Shown: positions 43,787 to 52,324 of the stretch, piece by piece
How positions within the stretch are numbered: the first letter of the stretch is position 1
Layout: each line of letters starts with the position of its first letter
Assembly: GCF_004346195.1 (NCBI RefSeq)
Contig: NZ_SMAK01000010.1
Coordinates: forward strand, 62,001 to 126,000
DNA: 64,000 bases
Origin: Tepidamorphus gemmatus
GTDB taxonomy: Bacteria; Pseudomonadota; Alphaproteobacteria; Rhizobiales; Tepidamorphaceae
Direction of reading: 5' to 3'
The notes under the pieces: generated by a model
Seen by the model: the letters and a program-made list of their open reading frames with translations, nothing else
What the model was told of the DNA's origin: nothing
Database searches by the model: none
Made by a program: the position numbers and the translations under genes

Positions 43787-45127
43787 ATGGCGATGGGCGA
43801 ACGCTACGATCTGGTTCTTGCGGGCGGCACGGTAGTCAACCACGACGGGGTGGGCCGGCGCGACATCGGCGTGCGCGGCGGAAGGATCGCCGCGCTGGGC
43901 GCGATTCCGGCGGCGAGCGCCGGCGAGTGGATCGACTGCACCGGGCTCACCATCCTGCCCGGCGTCATCGACACCCAGGTACATTTCCGCGAGCCGGGCG
44001 CCGAGCACAAGGAGGATCTCGAATCCGGGTCGCGCGCCGCCGTGCTGGGCGGCGTGACGGCCGTGTTCGAGATGCCGAACACCAACCCCCTGACGGTCAG
44101 CGCGGCCGCGCTCGCCGACAAGCTCACCCGCGCGCAGGGGCGGATGCACTGCGACCACGCCTTCTTCATGGGCGGCACGCGCGACAATGCGCACGAGCTC
44201 GGCGAGCTGGAGATGCTACCCGGCTGCGCCGGGGTCAAGGTGTTCATGGGGTCATCGACCGGCTCACTGCTGGTCGAGGACGATAACGGCATCGCCGAGA
44301 TCCTGAGGCACATCCGCCGCCGCGCCGCTTTCCACGCCGAGGACGAATTCCGCCTGCGCGAGCGGCTCAGCGAGCGCGTCGCGGGCGATGCGGCGAGCCA
44401 TCCGGTCTGGCGCGACTCCGCCGCCGCGCTGATGGCAACCGAGCGGCTGGTGCGGCTGGCCCGCGCCGCCGGCAAGCGTATCCACATCCTGCATATCTCG
44501 ACCGCCGAGGAGATGAGGTTCCTCGCCGGCCACAAGGATGTCGCCAGCGTCGAGGTGACACCGCACCATCTGACGCTCTCGGCCGACGACTATGCACGGC
44601 TGGGCACGAAGCTGCAGATGAATCCGCCGGTTCGCGACCGCGCCCATCGCGACGGCCTCTGGGCTGGCGTGGCGAACGGGGTGGCCGACATCCTGGGCTC
44701 CGATCACGCGCCGCATACGCTGGCAGAGAAGGAAAAGCCCTATCCCGCCTCGCCGTCCGGCATGGCCGGGGTGCAGACGCTGGTGCCGGTGATGCTCGAC
44801 CATGTGGCGAAGGGCCGGATGAGCATCGAGCGCTTCGTCGACATGACCTCGGCCGGACCGGCCCGGCTGTTCCAGATCGCCGGAAAGGGTCGCATCGCGG
44901 CGGGCTACGACGCCGATTTCACCGTGGTCGACCTCAAGCGCAGCGAAATCCTTACCGACGCCTGGATCGCCTCGAAGGCGGGCTGGACCCCCTATGCCGG
45001 CATGGCGGTCACCGGCTGGCCGGTCGGGACGATCATCCGCGGCAACCGGGTGATGTGGGATGGCGAACTCGTCACGCCGTCGGTCGGCGCGCCGGTCCGC
45101 TTCCTCGAAACGCTGGCGCGCGGCTGA
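43787..45127 (+). CDS. Dihydroorotase-like amidohydrolase
   Basis: 446-residue class I-type dihydroorotase homologue. The motif region reads DTQVHFREPG (62-71), so the first of the two metal histidines in the usual DxHxH is Gln64. The rest of the site is present: Lys151 in GVKVFMGSSTG, His183, His236 in HILHIST, and Asp306 in ILGSDHAPHT. This QxH form may be a group with altered metal binding. The start could also be the ATG at 43793. The GNAT gene follows by 5 bp. Confidence 0.88.
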   Translation: MAMGERYDLVLAGGTVVNHDGVGRRDIGVRGGRIAALGAIPAASAGEWIDCTGLTILPGVIDTQVHFREPGAEHKEDLESGSRAAVLGGVTAVFEMPNTNPLTVSAAALADKLTRAQGRMHCDHAFFMGGTRDNAHELGELEMLPGCAGVKVFMGSSTGSLLVEDDNGIAEILRHIRRRAAFHAEDEFRLRERLSERVAGDAASHPVWRDSAAALMATERLVRLARAAGKRIHILHISTAEEMRFLAGHKDVASVEVTPHHLTLSADDYARLGTKLQMNPPVRDRAHRDGLWAGVANGVADILGSDHAPHTLAEKEKPYPASPSGMAGVQTLVPVMLDHVAKGRMSIERFVDMTSAGPARLFQIAGKGRIAAGYDADFTVVDLKRSEILTDAWIASKAGWTPYAGMAVTGWPVGTIIRGNRVMWDGELVTPSVGAPVRFLETLARG

Positions 45128-45132
45128 CCGCG

Positions 45133-45615
45133 ATGCCAGCGACGATCCGGCCGGCCGGCCCGGGCGACGCAGACGCGCTCGTGCGGCTGATCGGCGGCCT
45201 CAACGCCCATGTCGGCGCCGAGACGGGCCGGATGACGCGCCAGGTGCTGATGCGCGACGCGTTCGGACCGGCGCCCACGCTGTCGCTGCTGGTCGCCGCC
45301 GACGGGGCGGCGGTCGTCGGCTACGCGGCATGGTGCGATGCCTATGACACAGAGCACGCGATGGCCGGGGTCTACCTGATCGATCTCTTCGTCGAACCGC
45401 CGGCCCGGCGGCGTGGCATCGCGCGCCGGCTGATGGCGGCCGTTGCGGCGGCAGCCCGGACGCGCGGCCGTGGCTTCGTCTGGTGGACGGCGCTGCCGAC
45501 CAACGCCGAGGCGGCCGCCTTCTATGCGAGCATCGCCTCGCATTCGGAGTTCATGGTGGCGCATGCCCTGTCCGGCGCGCGCTTCGAGGCGCTGGCCGAC
45601 GAGGCCAGTCGGTGA
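45133..45615 (+). CDS. GNAT-family N-acetyltransferase
   Basis: 160 residues. Acetyl-CoA-binding motif A is seen in YLIDLFVEPPARRRGIARRLMAAV (the R-R-x-G-I/A pyrophosphate loop), and a typical C-terminal half follows (WTALPTNAEAAAFYASIA). The acceptor is unknown. It begins 5 bp after the dihydroorotase-like stop codon, so the two are probably co-translated. Confidence 0.92.
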   Translation: MPATIRPAGPGDADALVRLIGGLNAHVGAETGRMTRQVLMRDAFGPAPTLSLLVAADGAAVVGYAAWCDAYDTEHAMAGVYLIDLFVEPPARRRGIARRLMAAVAAAARTRGRGFVWWTALPTNAEAAAFYASIASHSEFMVAHALSGARFEALADEASR

Positions 45616-45627
45616 GTGGCGCCCCGA

Positions 45628-46278
45628 TCAGTCGCCTGCCACGAAGAAATGCCACGTGCCGTCCGGACCGATGCCGAGGCGGAAGAAGGTATAGCCGCCG
45701 TAATCCTCCATCCCCTTGCGGTCCTGCGGCGTGATGATCTTGTAGAGCTCGACCTCCTGTTCGGGCGTCAGCGCCTCGAACGGCACGGCGTGGAAGTACG
45801 GCCAGACATACATTTCCTGCGGCGTGCCGGGATCGAGATGGGCGTATCCCGCCTCCAGGATCTCGATCATGATGGCCAGGATCTCGCGTCCGTCCGGATC
45901 GCCCGAGATCGACCGGAGATAGGCGATCGCGTCGTCCTCGCCGCCGAACGAGAAGATCGGCGGCATCTCGTTGGCCTCGATCACCGGGCGCAGCTTCTCG
46001 ATGTCGCCGGTGCGGGCTGCGGCGATGATCTGCGCGCGCATCCGCGCGACCGGCGGCGGCAGCAGCGACAGATCGTATTGCGGCACCGGAACATCGGTCA
46101 GCTCGGCGGCGGGTCCGGAAACGGGATTCTCGTCTGCGGTCGTCGCGCCGTCCTGCGGTGCCGGCTCCGCCGGCACTTCGATCGTCTCGGTCCGCACCTT
46201 GGTCTGGGCATGGCCGGCCACGGGCACGGCGACGAGGGCACAGACAAGGATCGCGAAGGCGGCGGATGGCAGCTTCAT
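45628..46278 (-). CDS. Exported protein of unknown function
   Basis: 216 residues from the ATG at 46278, with a clear signal peptide (MKLPSAAFAILVCALVAVPVAGHAQ). A Pro/Glu-rich linker follows, then a helical domain (PVARMRAQIIAAARTGDIEKLRPVIEANEMPPIFSFGG) and a C-terminal part rich in aromatic residues (MYVWPYFHAVPFEALTPEQ, YGGYTFFRLGIGPDGTWHFF). No catalytic motif is recognised. The start could be the ATG at 46287 instead. It is convergent with the GNAT gene. Confidence 0.75.
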   Translation of the reverse strand: MKLPSAAFAILVCALVAVPVAGHAQTKVRTETIEVPAEPAPQDGATTADENPVSGPAAELTDVPVPQYDLSLLPPPVARMRAQIIAAARTGDIEKLRPVIEANEMPPIFSFGGEDDAIAYLRSISGDPDGREILAIMIEILEAGYAHLDPGTPQEMYVWPYFHAVPFEALTPEQEVELYKIITPQDRKGMEDYGGYTFFRLGIGPDGTWHFFVAGD

Positions 46279-46466
46279 GCCGACCATGATCACGCTGCGG
46301 CAGCGCCGGTCAAGCCGTATCGGGCCGCTCATCGGGATCGGCGGGCGGCATCGGCGAGCGGGCGCGACAATCAAGCCCGGGGCGCGGATCGGCGTTGTAT
46401 CTGCAGGGGCGAGACGGCTAGAATCGTCCATGGGGGACGTTCGACAACCTTGCGCCTTGGGGGCAA

Positions 46467-47114
46467 ATGCCGGACCTGGCGATCATCCCGATCGGGATCT
46501 TCATCGGTATAGTGGTCTCGGCTCCGGTCGGACCGGTGAACATCCTGTGCATCGGTCGGGCGTTGCGCTACGGGTTCGTGCCGGCCGTCATGGCCGGGAT
46601 GGGGGCGGTGATCGGCGACGGTGTGCTGGCCTCGATCGCCGGTTTCGGCATCGCCGCAATCGCCGAGGCGATCGAACACCATGCCCATCTGATCCAGCTT
46701 GTCGGCGGCGTCATCCTGGTACTCTACGGTGTCAGGGTGATGATGCTGACGCCCCGCACGGCCGAGGTGCCGGGGCAGCACGTCGCCGAGTCGGCGGTGA
46801 GGATCGTCCCGACGACCTTTCTCATCACGGTCACCAATCCGGGCGCCATCCTCGGCTTTCTGGCGATCTTCGGCGCGCTCGTCGGCGACGATCTGCTGCC
46901 CGAAGGCGATTACGCGGCGGCCGGGCTGCTGGTCGTCTCGGTGTGCGGCGGCGCGCTGCTGTGGTGGATCGGCCTGTCGGCCGTGGTGGCGCGCATCCGG
47001 CATCTGCTCGGCGAAGCGACCCTGCGGCGGATCAACATCGTGTCCGGCGTGCTGCTCGCGGCTTTCGGGGCGCTGCTGCTGTGCCGGTTGGGCTACGACC
47101 TTCTCGGTGTCTGA
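46467..47114 (+). CDS. LysE-family amino-acid exporter
   Basis: 215-residue inner-membrane protein with about six hydrophobic segments. The N-terminus IGIFIGIVVSAPVGPVNILCIGRALRYG carries the LysE/RhtB signature (PxGPVN). It probably exports an amino acid or similar solute. It stands alone, divergent from the exported-protein gene, and is followed by a 273-bp gap before the glutamine-synthetase-like gene. Confidence 0.92.
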   Translation: MPDLAIIPIGIFIGIVVSAPVGPVNILCIGRALRYGFVPAVMAGMGAVIGDGVLASIAGFGIAAIAEAIEHHAHLIQLVGGVILVLYGVRVMMLTPRTAEVPGQHVAESAVRIVPTTFLITVTNPGAILGFLAIFGALVGDDLLPEGDYAAAGLLVVSVCGGALLWWIGLSAVVARIRHLLGEATLRRINIVSGVLLAAFGALLLCRLGYDLLGV

Positions 47115-47387
47115 CGCGGCCTTCAGGCGGTGGCCGGCCGCTGGCTGCGAGCATGCCATGACCCGACCCCATGCGCCCGCCACGAGCGGCAAGGCCGCGA
47201 TCCGGCCGCACCACTTCGACCGGGATCGGCCACATCGCCGTATCGGTTCAAGGCCACCCGTCGACCGGCTCCGCCCGACCGGGAAAGCCCTGTTGAGCCC
47301 CTCAAGTCGGCCGCCCCCGTCTGCGCGCTTTACGCCGAAGCGCGGCTCGACTACCAAGCACGACGATCCCGCCGGAGCGCCCCGCGC

Positions 47388-48749
47388 ATGACCGACCCTG
47401 CCGATGAAGCCCGGCGATTCCTCGCCGAGCACCCCGACATCCGCCAGATCGAGGCCTTCTTCACCGATGTGAGCGGCATCGCGCGCGGCAAGGTGCTGCG
47501 CCGCGAGGAACTGGAGGCGGCGTTCAGCGAGGGGCGCCCGTTGCCCGGTTCGATCTTCGGTCTCGACATCACCGGCCGCGATGTGGAGGAGGCGGGGCTG
47601 CTGTGGGCCGACGGCGACGCAGATCGGGTGCTGCGGCCGGTGCCGGGAACGCTGACGCGGGCGCCGTGGCGCGAGACGCCCTCCGCCCTGATGCTGATGA
47701 CCGCGGTGGAGCGGGACGGCCGGCCGATGCATGCCGATCCACGCCAGGCGCTGGCGCGCGTCGTCGGACGCTTCGCGGAGATGAAGCTGACACCCGTCGC
47801 GGCGATCGAACTGGAGTTCTACCTCGTCGACCGCGCCGCGGCTCAGGCGGGCCGGCTGGTGCCGCCGGCCGGCCAGACTGGCTGGTTGCAGCGTCACCTG
47901 CAGGCCTGCCACATCGACGACCTCGCCGACTTCGCGCCGCTGTTCGACGACATCTATGCGGCTGCGGAGACGATGGGCCTGCCGGCGCGCACCCTGATCG
48001 CCGAATATGCTCCCGGCCAGTTCGAGGTGGTGCTGCGCCACCGCGCTGATGCCATGCGCGCGGCCGATGACGCGATCCTGCTGAAGCGGCTGGTCAAGGG
48101 CATGGCCGAGCGTCACGGCCTCGCCGCAACGTTCATGGCCAAGCCCCACGCCGAACATTCGGGCTCAGGCCTGCACGTCCATGTCAGCCTCGCCGATGCC
48201 GGCGGCGCCAACATCTTCGCCGGCGAGCACGAGATCGCGCCGGGGCCGCTGCTCCATGCGCTCGGTGGGCTGATGGCAACGATGCGCGAATCGATGGGAA
48301 TCCTCGCACCGAATGCCAATTCCTGGCGCCGCTTCCGGCCCGGCAGCTACGCACCGGTCGGGCCGGGCTGGGGCATCGACAACCGCACGGCGCCGCTGCG
48401 GGTGACACGGGGGCGCACGGAGACCCGTCACTTCGAGCATCGGGTCGCCGGCGCCGATGCGAACCCCTACCTGGCGCTGGCAGTCGTACTGGCCGGCATG
48501 CACTGGGGCATGGTCAACGAGATCGATCCGGGGCTGCCGGTGACCGGCAACGGCTACGAGACGATCCGTCCCGATTTTCCGGCGGGGTGGACGGCTGCCA
48601 TCGAGGAGGCCGCCCGCTCGGCGTTCCTGGCCGACTATCTCGGTGCCGATTTCCTGAACGTCTTTGTGGCGGTCAAGCGCGCCGAGGCCGACCGCTTCAA
48701 CGCGCTGGTGCCGGACATCGACCTCGCCTGGTATCTGCGCACCGCCTGA
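47388..48749 (+). CDS. Glutamine-synthetase-family ligase (gamma-glutamylpolyamine synthetase-like)
   Basis: 453 residues from the ATG at 47388. The N-terminal beta-grasp region is VSGIARGKVLRREEL; the catalytic domain shows AAIELEFYLVD (metal-binding Glu), FMAKPHAEHSGSGLHVHVSL, and NRTAPLRVTRG with the C-terminal EHRVAGADANPYLALA. These features fit the GSIII-like/PuuA group, which ligates glutamate to amines, more than canonical GlnA. No puu genes are adjacent. An SDR gene follows 51 bp downstream. Confidence 0.88.
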   Translation: MTDPADEARRFLAEHPDIRQIEAFFTDVSGIARGKVLRREELEAAFSEGRPLPGSIFGLDITGRDVEEAGLLWADGDADRVLRPVPGTLTRAPWRETPSALMLMTAVERDGRPMHADPRQALARVVGRFAEMKLTPVAAIELEFYLVDRAAAQAGRLVPPAGQTGWLQRHLQACHIDDLADFAPLFDDIYAAAETMGLPARTLIAEYAPGQFEVVLRHRADAMRAADDAILLKRLVKGMAERHGLAATFMAKPHAEHSGSGLHVHVSLADAGGANIFAGEHEIAPGPLLHALGGLMATMRESMGILAPNANSWRRFRPGSYAPVGPGWGIDNRTAPLRVTRGRTETRHFEHRVAGADANPYLALAVVLAGMHWGMVNEIDPGLPVTGNGYETIRPDFPAGWTAAIEEAARSAFLADYLGADFLNVFVAVKRAEADRFNALVPDIDLAWYLRTA

Positions 48750-48800
48750 CCGGCCGGTCCGCCCGGCCGCAGCCCTCGCAACCGACCAGGAGATTGCGAC

Positions 48801-49547
48801 ATGACCAAGACCATCCTCATCACCGGCGCGAGCCGCGGCATCGGCGCAGCGACCGCGCGGCTCGCCGGCACCCGCGGCTGGTCGGTCGGAGTCAACTTTG
48901 CCGGCAATGCCGCGAAGGCGGCCGAGGTCGTCGCTGCCGTCGAGGCCGCGGGCGGCCGGGCGATCGCCATAAGGGGCGACGTCTCGCGCGAGGCCGACGT
49001 GACGGCGATGTTCGACGCGACGGAGCGGGCGTTCGGCGGGATCGACGGCGTGTTCAGCAATGCCGGCGTGCTGCATGTCGCGGGCAGGATCGCCGACACC
49101 GACCCCGGCCTTGCCCGGCGCGTCTTCGAGGTCAATGTCTTCGGCGCCTGGCTGGTCGCCCGCGAGAGCGCCCGGCGTCTGTCGACGCGGCGCGGAGGTC
49201 GCGGCGGTTCGCTGGTCAACATGTCGTCGGCGGCGGCACGGCTCGGCAGCCCGAACGAGTTCATCGACTATGCCGGGTCGAAGGGCGCGGTCGATTCGAT
49301 GACCCTCGGTCTCGCCAGGGAACTGGGACCCGACGGTATCCGGGTGAATGCGATCCGGCCCGGGCTGATCGACACCGACATCCACGCCGACACCGGCAAG
49401 ACCGACCGGCTCGGCGAACTGGTCGGCGGCGTGCCGCTCGGGCGTCCGGGTCTTGCCGACGAGGTTGCGGAAGCTGTCGTCTGGCTGCTGAGCGACGCGG
49501 CGTCCTATGTCAGCGGGGCCTTGATCGACGTCAGCGGCGGGCGTTGA
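48801..49547 (+). CDS. Short-chain dehydrogenase/reductase
   Basis: 248 residues, classical SDR. The cofactor motif is TGASRGIG (8-15), FSNAGV stands at the NNAG position, and the active site is Ser142 or Ser143, Tyr157 and Lys161 (YAGSK). AGGAG lies 8 bases before the ATG. Preference is probably NADP, given the Arg after Ser in the glycine loop. Substrate unknown. It is co-directional with the ligase gene. Confidence 0.93.
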   Translation: MTKTILITGASRGIGAATARLAGTRGWSVGVNFAGNAAKAAEVVAAVEAAGGRAIAIRGDVSREADVTAMFDATERAFGGIDGVFSNAGVLHVAGRIADTDPGLARRVFEVNVFGAWLVARESARRLSTRRGGRGGSLVNMSSAAARLGSPNEFIDYAGSKGAVDSMTLGLARELGPDGIRVNAIRPGLIDTDIHADTGKTDRLGELVGGVPLGRPGLADEVAEAVVWLLSDAASYVSGALIDVSGGR

Positions 49548-49642
49548 CCGGCCGCAAGGCCGGGACCGGCTGGCGCGGTTCATCGACTCCATGCAACGCT
49601 GAACCGCTCCACACGTGCGTTTCGTCGCACATTCGAACGGAG

Positions 49643-49672
49643 GACCGGTTTCCGCTTCTCGGGAAATCGGTC
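49643..49672. terminator. Terminator-like hairpin between convergent genes
   Basis: GACCGGTTTCC pairs with GGAAATCGGTC (one G-U pair) across an 8-base loop. It ends at the stop codon of the minus-strand gene. There is no T-tract on either strand. Confidence 0.3.
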
Positions 49673-49983
49673 TAGCGTGCGGCGCCGGCGCGGCACGGGA
49701 TTGCGACCGCCCGGTAGACCACGAACCCGTTGTGCCGGAGCGACACCACCGCGCTGTCGCGCGAGGCCTGCCAATCGGCCCAGCGGGCGCCGTACAGCGC
49801 GGATGTCAGACTGACCCAGTTCTGCAGCGCATGATCGGGGCTTCCGCCGGTGGCCGTCTCGACGGCCGACTTGCAGTCGGCATCGCTCACCACGGTCGCG
49901 GTCCGTCCGGCCGCGACCGTGACAGGCAGCACCATGCCTGCCGTTGCGGCAATCAGCATCAGTCGCCTCAAGACGGATGTCAT
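49672..49983 (-). CDS. Small exported protein of unknown function
   Basis: 103 residues. The ATG at 49983 has GAGG 7 bases upstream and is preferred to 49995. There is a signal peptide (LMLIAATAGMVLPVTVAAG) and a short mature domain with two cysteines (DADCKSAVETATGG, AVAIPC) that could pair. A conserved-looking segment is ALQNWVSLTSALYGARWADW. I know similar small exported proteins in Rhizobiales but no function. It is divergent from the transglycosylase gene. Confidence 0.7.
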   Translation of the reverse strand: MTSVLRRLMLIAATAGMVLPVTVAAGRTATVVSDADCKSAVETATGGSPDHALQNWVSLTSALYGARWADWQASRDSAVVSLRHNGFVVYRAVAIPCRAGAAR

Positions 49984-50194
49984 GAACAACCTCATACGCA
50001 GGACAGGTCTCGAATCGGTGCGGGCGGCTACAGTTCCGTCCGGGATGCGACATCGATGTCGCGGACCACTCGATCTCCCCGGCACGCTGTCCATTCCTGG
50101 GTGCTGAACGTTTCGGTCATGCCGCGTTCGGCGCACAATCGTGTTTCAATCGTTTCGAACCACCCGATCGCACTCCATGCAGGGGACCTGGACC

Positions 50195-51430
50195 ATGCTC
50201 CGTATCGCCTGGCTCGCGCTTGTCTGGTTGCTTGCCGCCGCACCGTTTGGCGCCGGGGCGCAGTCGCGTCAGGCGGCGGAAGCAGAGTTCCGGCAGTGGC
50301 TCGAGACCCGCGTCTGGCCGGACGCCAGCCGACAGGGGGTGTCGCGCGCGACGTTCGAGGCGGCGACCGGCGGGGTCGTCCTCGACTGGTCGCTGCCCGA
50401 CCTGGTACCTCCCGGCGCGACCCCGAGCCCGCCGCAGGTCAACTGGCAGGCCGAGTTCTCGAGCCCGATCAGCTATTTTGCCGAGGACAGGATCAAGCCG
50501 CTCGAATCCATCGGGCGCGGGCTGATCCGCCAGTGGGCCTCGACGCTCGCCCAGATTGAGGCCCGCTACGGGGTGCCGAAGGAGATCGTCGTGGCGATCT
50601 GGGGCCGCGAATCGGCCTTCGGCCGAGCCGCGATCCCCAAGCCCGCCATCCGGACGCTCGCCACCAAGGCGTTCATGGCGACCCGCAAGGACATGTTCTA
50701 CCCGGAGCTGATTGCCGCCCTGAAGATCGTGCAGGACGGCCATATCGCGGTGTCCGACATGAAGAGCTCGGTGGCCGGCGCGCTCGGCCAGCCGCAGTTC
50801 CTGCCGTCGAAATACCTCGCCTATGCGGTCGATTTCGACGGCGACGGGCGGCGCGACATCTGGCGGTCGGTACCGGATACGCTCGCCTCCATTGCCAACT
50901 ATCTGCGACAGCACGGCTGGCAGCCCGGCGTACACTGGGGCGTCGAGGCGATCGTGCCCGATGCGGTGCCCTGCGCGCTGGAGGGCCCGGACAAGCGCTA
51001 TCCGGTCTCCGAGTGGCAACGGGTCGGTACCACCCGCATCGACGGCAGTCCGCTGCCAGGCGCGGCCGGGGAGCCGCGCCACCTGTTGATGCCTGCCGGC
51101 CGGTTCGGCCCCGCCTTCATCGTGTCGGGAAACTTCTACGTGCTCAAGACCTACAACGAGTCCGATCTCTATGCCCTGTTCATCGGCCACCTCGCCGATC
51201 GTCTTGTCGCCGACTCCCGCATCCATGGCAGATGGGCCACGAGCGCCGGGTTGAAGCGCGGCGACGTGCGCGCCATGCAGGAGCGGATGATCGCCATGGG
51301 CTACGACGTGGGGGCCGCCGACGGCCTCGTCGGCTTCCGCACCCGCACCGCGATCGGCCTGTGGCAGCAGCGGAACGGCCGTGCCCAGACCTGCTGGCCC
51401 GACGAAAGTCTCGTCAAGACGCTACGATAG
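50195..51430 (+). CDS. Lytic murein transglycosylase (MltB type) with peptidoglycan-binding domain
   Basis: 411 residues, exported (signal peptide about 1-22, GAGAQ). The SLT/MltB domain has the catalytic Glu139 in IWGRESAFGR, and motifs SVAGALGQPQFLPSKYLAYAVDFDGDGRRDIW. The C-terminal 60 residues are a PG_binding_1 repeat (RGDVRAMQERMIAMGYDVGAADGLVGFRTR). It cleaves the glycan strands of peptidoglycan. The ATG at 50195 has GGGGA upstream; the earlier ATGs at 50141 and 50177 lie outside the signal peptide. Confidence 0.94.
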   Translation: MLRIAWLALVWLLAAAPFGAGAQSRQAAEAEFRQWLETRVWPDASRQGVSRATFEAATGGVVLDWSLPDLVPPGATPSPPQVNWQAEFSSPISYFAEDRIKPLESIGRGLIRQWASTLAQIEARYGVPKEIVVAIWGRESAFGRAAIPKPAIRTLATKAFMATRKDMFYPELIAALKIVQDGHIAVSDMKSSVAGALGQPQFLPSKYLAYAVDFDGDGRRDIWRSVPDTLASIANYLRQHGWQPGVHWGVEAIVPDAVPCALEGPDKRYPVSEWQRVGTTRIDGSPLPGAAGEPRHLLMPAGRFGPAFIVSGNFYVLKTYNESDLYALFIGHLADRLVADSRIHGRWATSAGLKRGDVRAMQERMIAMGYDVGAADGLVGFRTRTAIGLWQQRNGRAQTCWPDESLVKTLR

Positions 51431-51514
51431 CGCCCGTCAGTCGCGCTCGCTTGCGCTGGGCCGGACCCCCGCGCCGTCCCGTCAGGCGCAGAGGAGGGCC
51501 GCGGCGAGGATGCC

Positions 51515-52315
51515 TCAGTCGGCCGGCTCACCGGGGGCGGCGAGCAGTGGCATGTCCAGACGGGTGGCGAGACTGGTCAGGAACCCGTAGATCCGCGCGG
51601 CATTGGCGCCGAGATCGTGGCGGCCGAAGCGCGACGCCGAGCGCATGTCGACCCGGGTCTCCTCCGGGCTGAGCCGGGTAATGACGATCGCGACATCGTC
51701 GGGGAAGCCGAACACCGGCGTCCGCGCCACGAGATGGACGACGCCGGGGCTCTTTATGTCGGGCGGGATCGCGTCGATCTCCGTCCAGTGGTACTCGGCG
51801 GCCAGCTCACGGGCGGTCTCGAACACAAGATCGGCGGAGTAGCCGACGATCAGCGGCACGATCTCCGGATAGGCCTCGCGCTGCCTGAGCGCGAAGTCGC
51901 GTCCCGGATAGGCAGTCGAGGCTCCACCGGGCCCGCGCAGCTCGGCTGCCCAGTCCAGCGAGGGCGGCGCGAACCAGTCGGTGGTGACGTCGTTGATTGG
52001 CGGCAGCAGCGCCGCGTGGGACAGCTTCCAGACCGGCCAGACGAGGACGAGAAGCGCACAGACGAGCCCCGCCGCGGCCGGCCGCATGCCCCGATGACCG
52101 CGCTGCCAGATCGCGACCATGGCGCCGAAACCGAGGACGAGCGCCAGCAGGGCAAGCGCGCCGGCGATCCCGGCGAGTACCAGCGCCGGACCCGTGTCGA
52201 TGAAGCCGAACCGATGCAGCGCCGTGGTCAGCACCGCCACCGGAACCGCAAGAAGTCCCGCCCTGCGGCTCCAGACCGCCTGCGACGAGCGCCTCCTGAC
52301 GTAGCGGGCCGGCAA
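51515..52315 (-). CDS. DUF1499-domain membrane protein
   Basis: 266 residues. Three hydrophobic segments occupy the first 105 residues. The soluble C-terminal domain is DUF1499, with the recognisable ending RVDMRSASRFGRHDLGANAARIYGFL. The function of this family is not known. It is separated by 9 bp from the upstream acyl-CoA ligase gene on the same strand, so the two are probably co-transcribed. Confidence 0.88.
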   Translation of the reverse strand: MPARYVRRRSSQAVWSRRAGLLAVPVAVLTTALHRFGFIDTGPALVLAGIAGALALLALVLGFGAMVAIWQRGHRGMRPAAAGLVCALLVLVWPVWKLSHAALLPPINDVTTDWFAPPSLDWAAELRGPGGASTAYPGRDFALRQREAYPEIVPLIVGYSADLVFETARELAAEYHWTEIDAIPPDIKSPGVVHLVARTPVFGFPDDVAIVITRLSPEETRVDMRSASRFGRHDLGANAARIYGFLTSLATRLDMPLLAAPGEPAD

Positions 52316-52324
52316 GTGCGCTCC

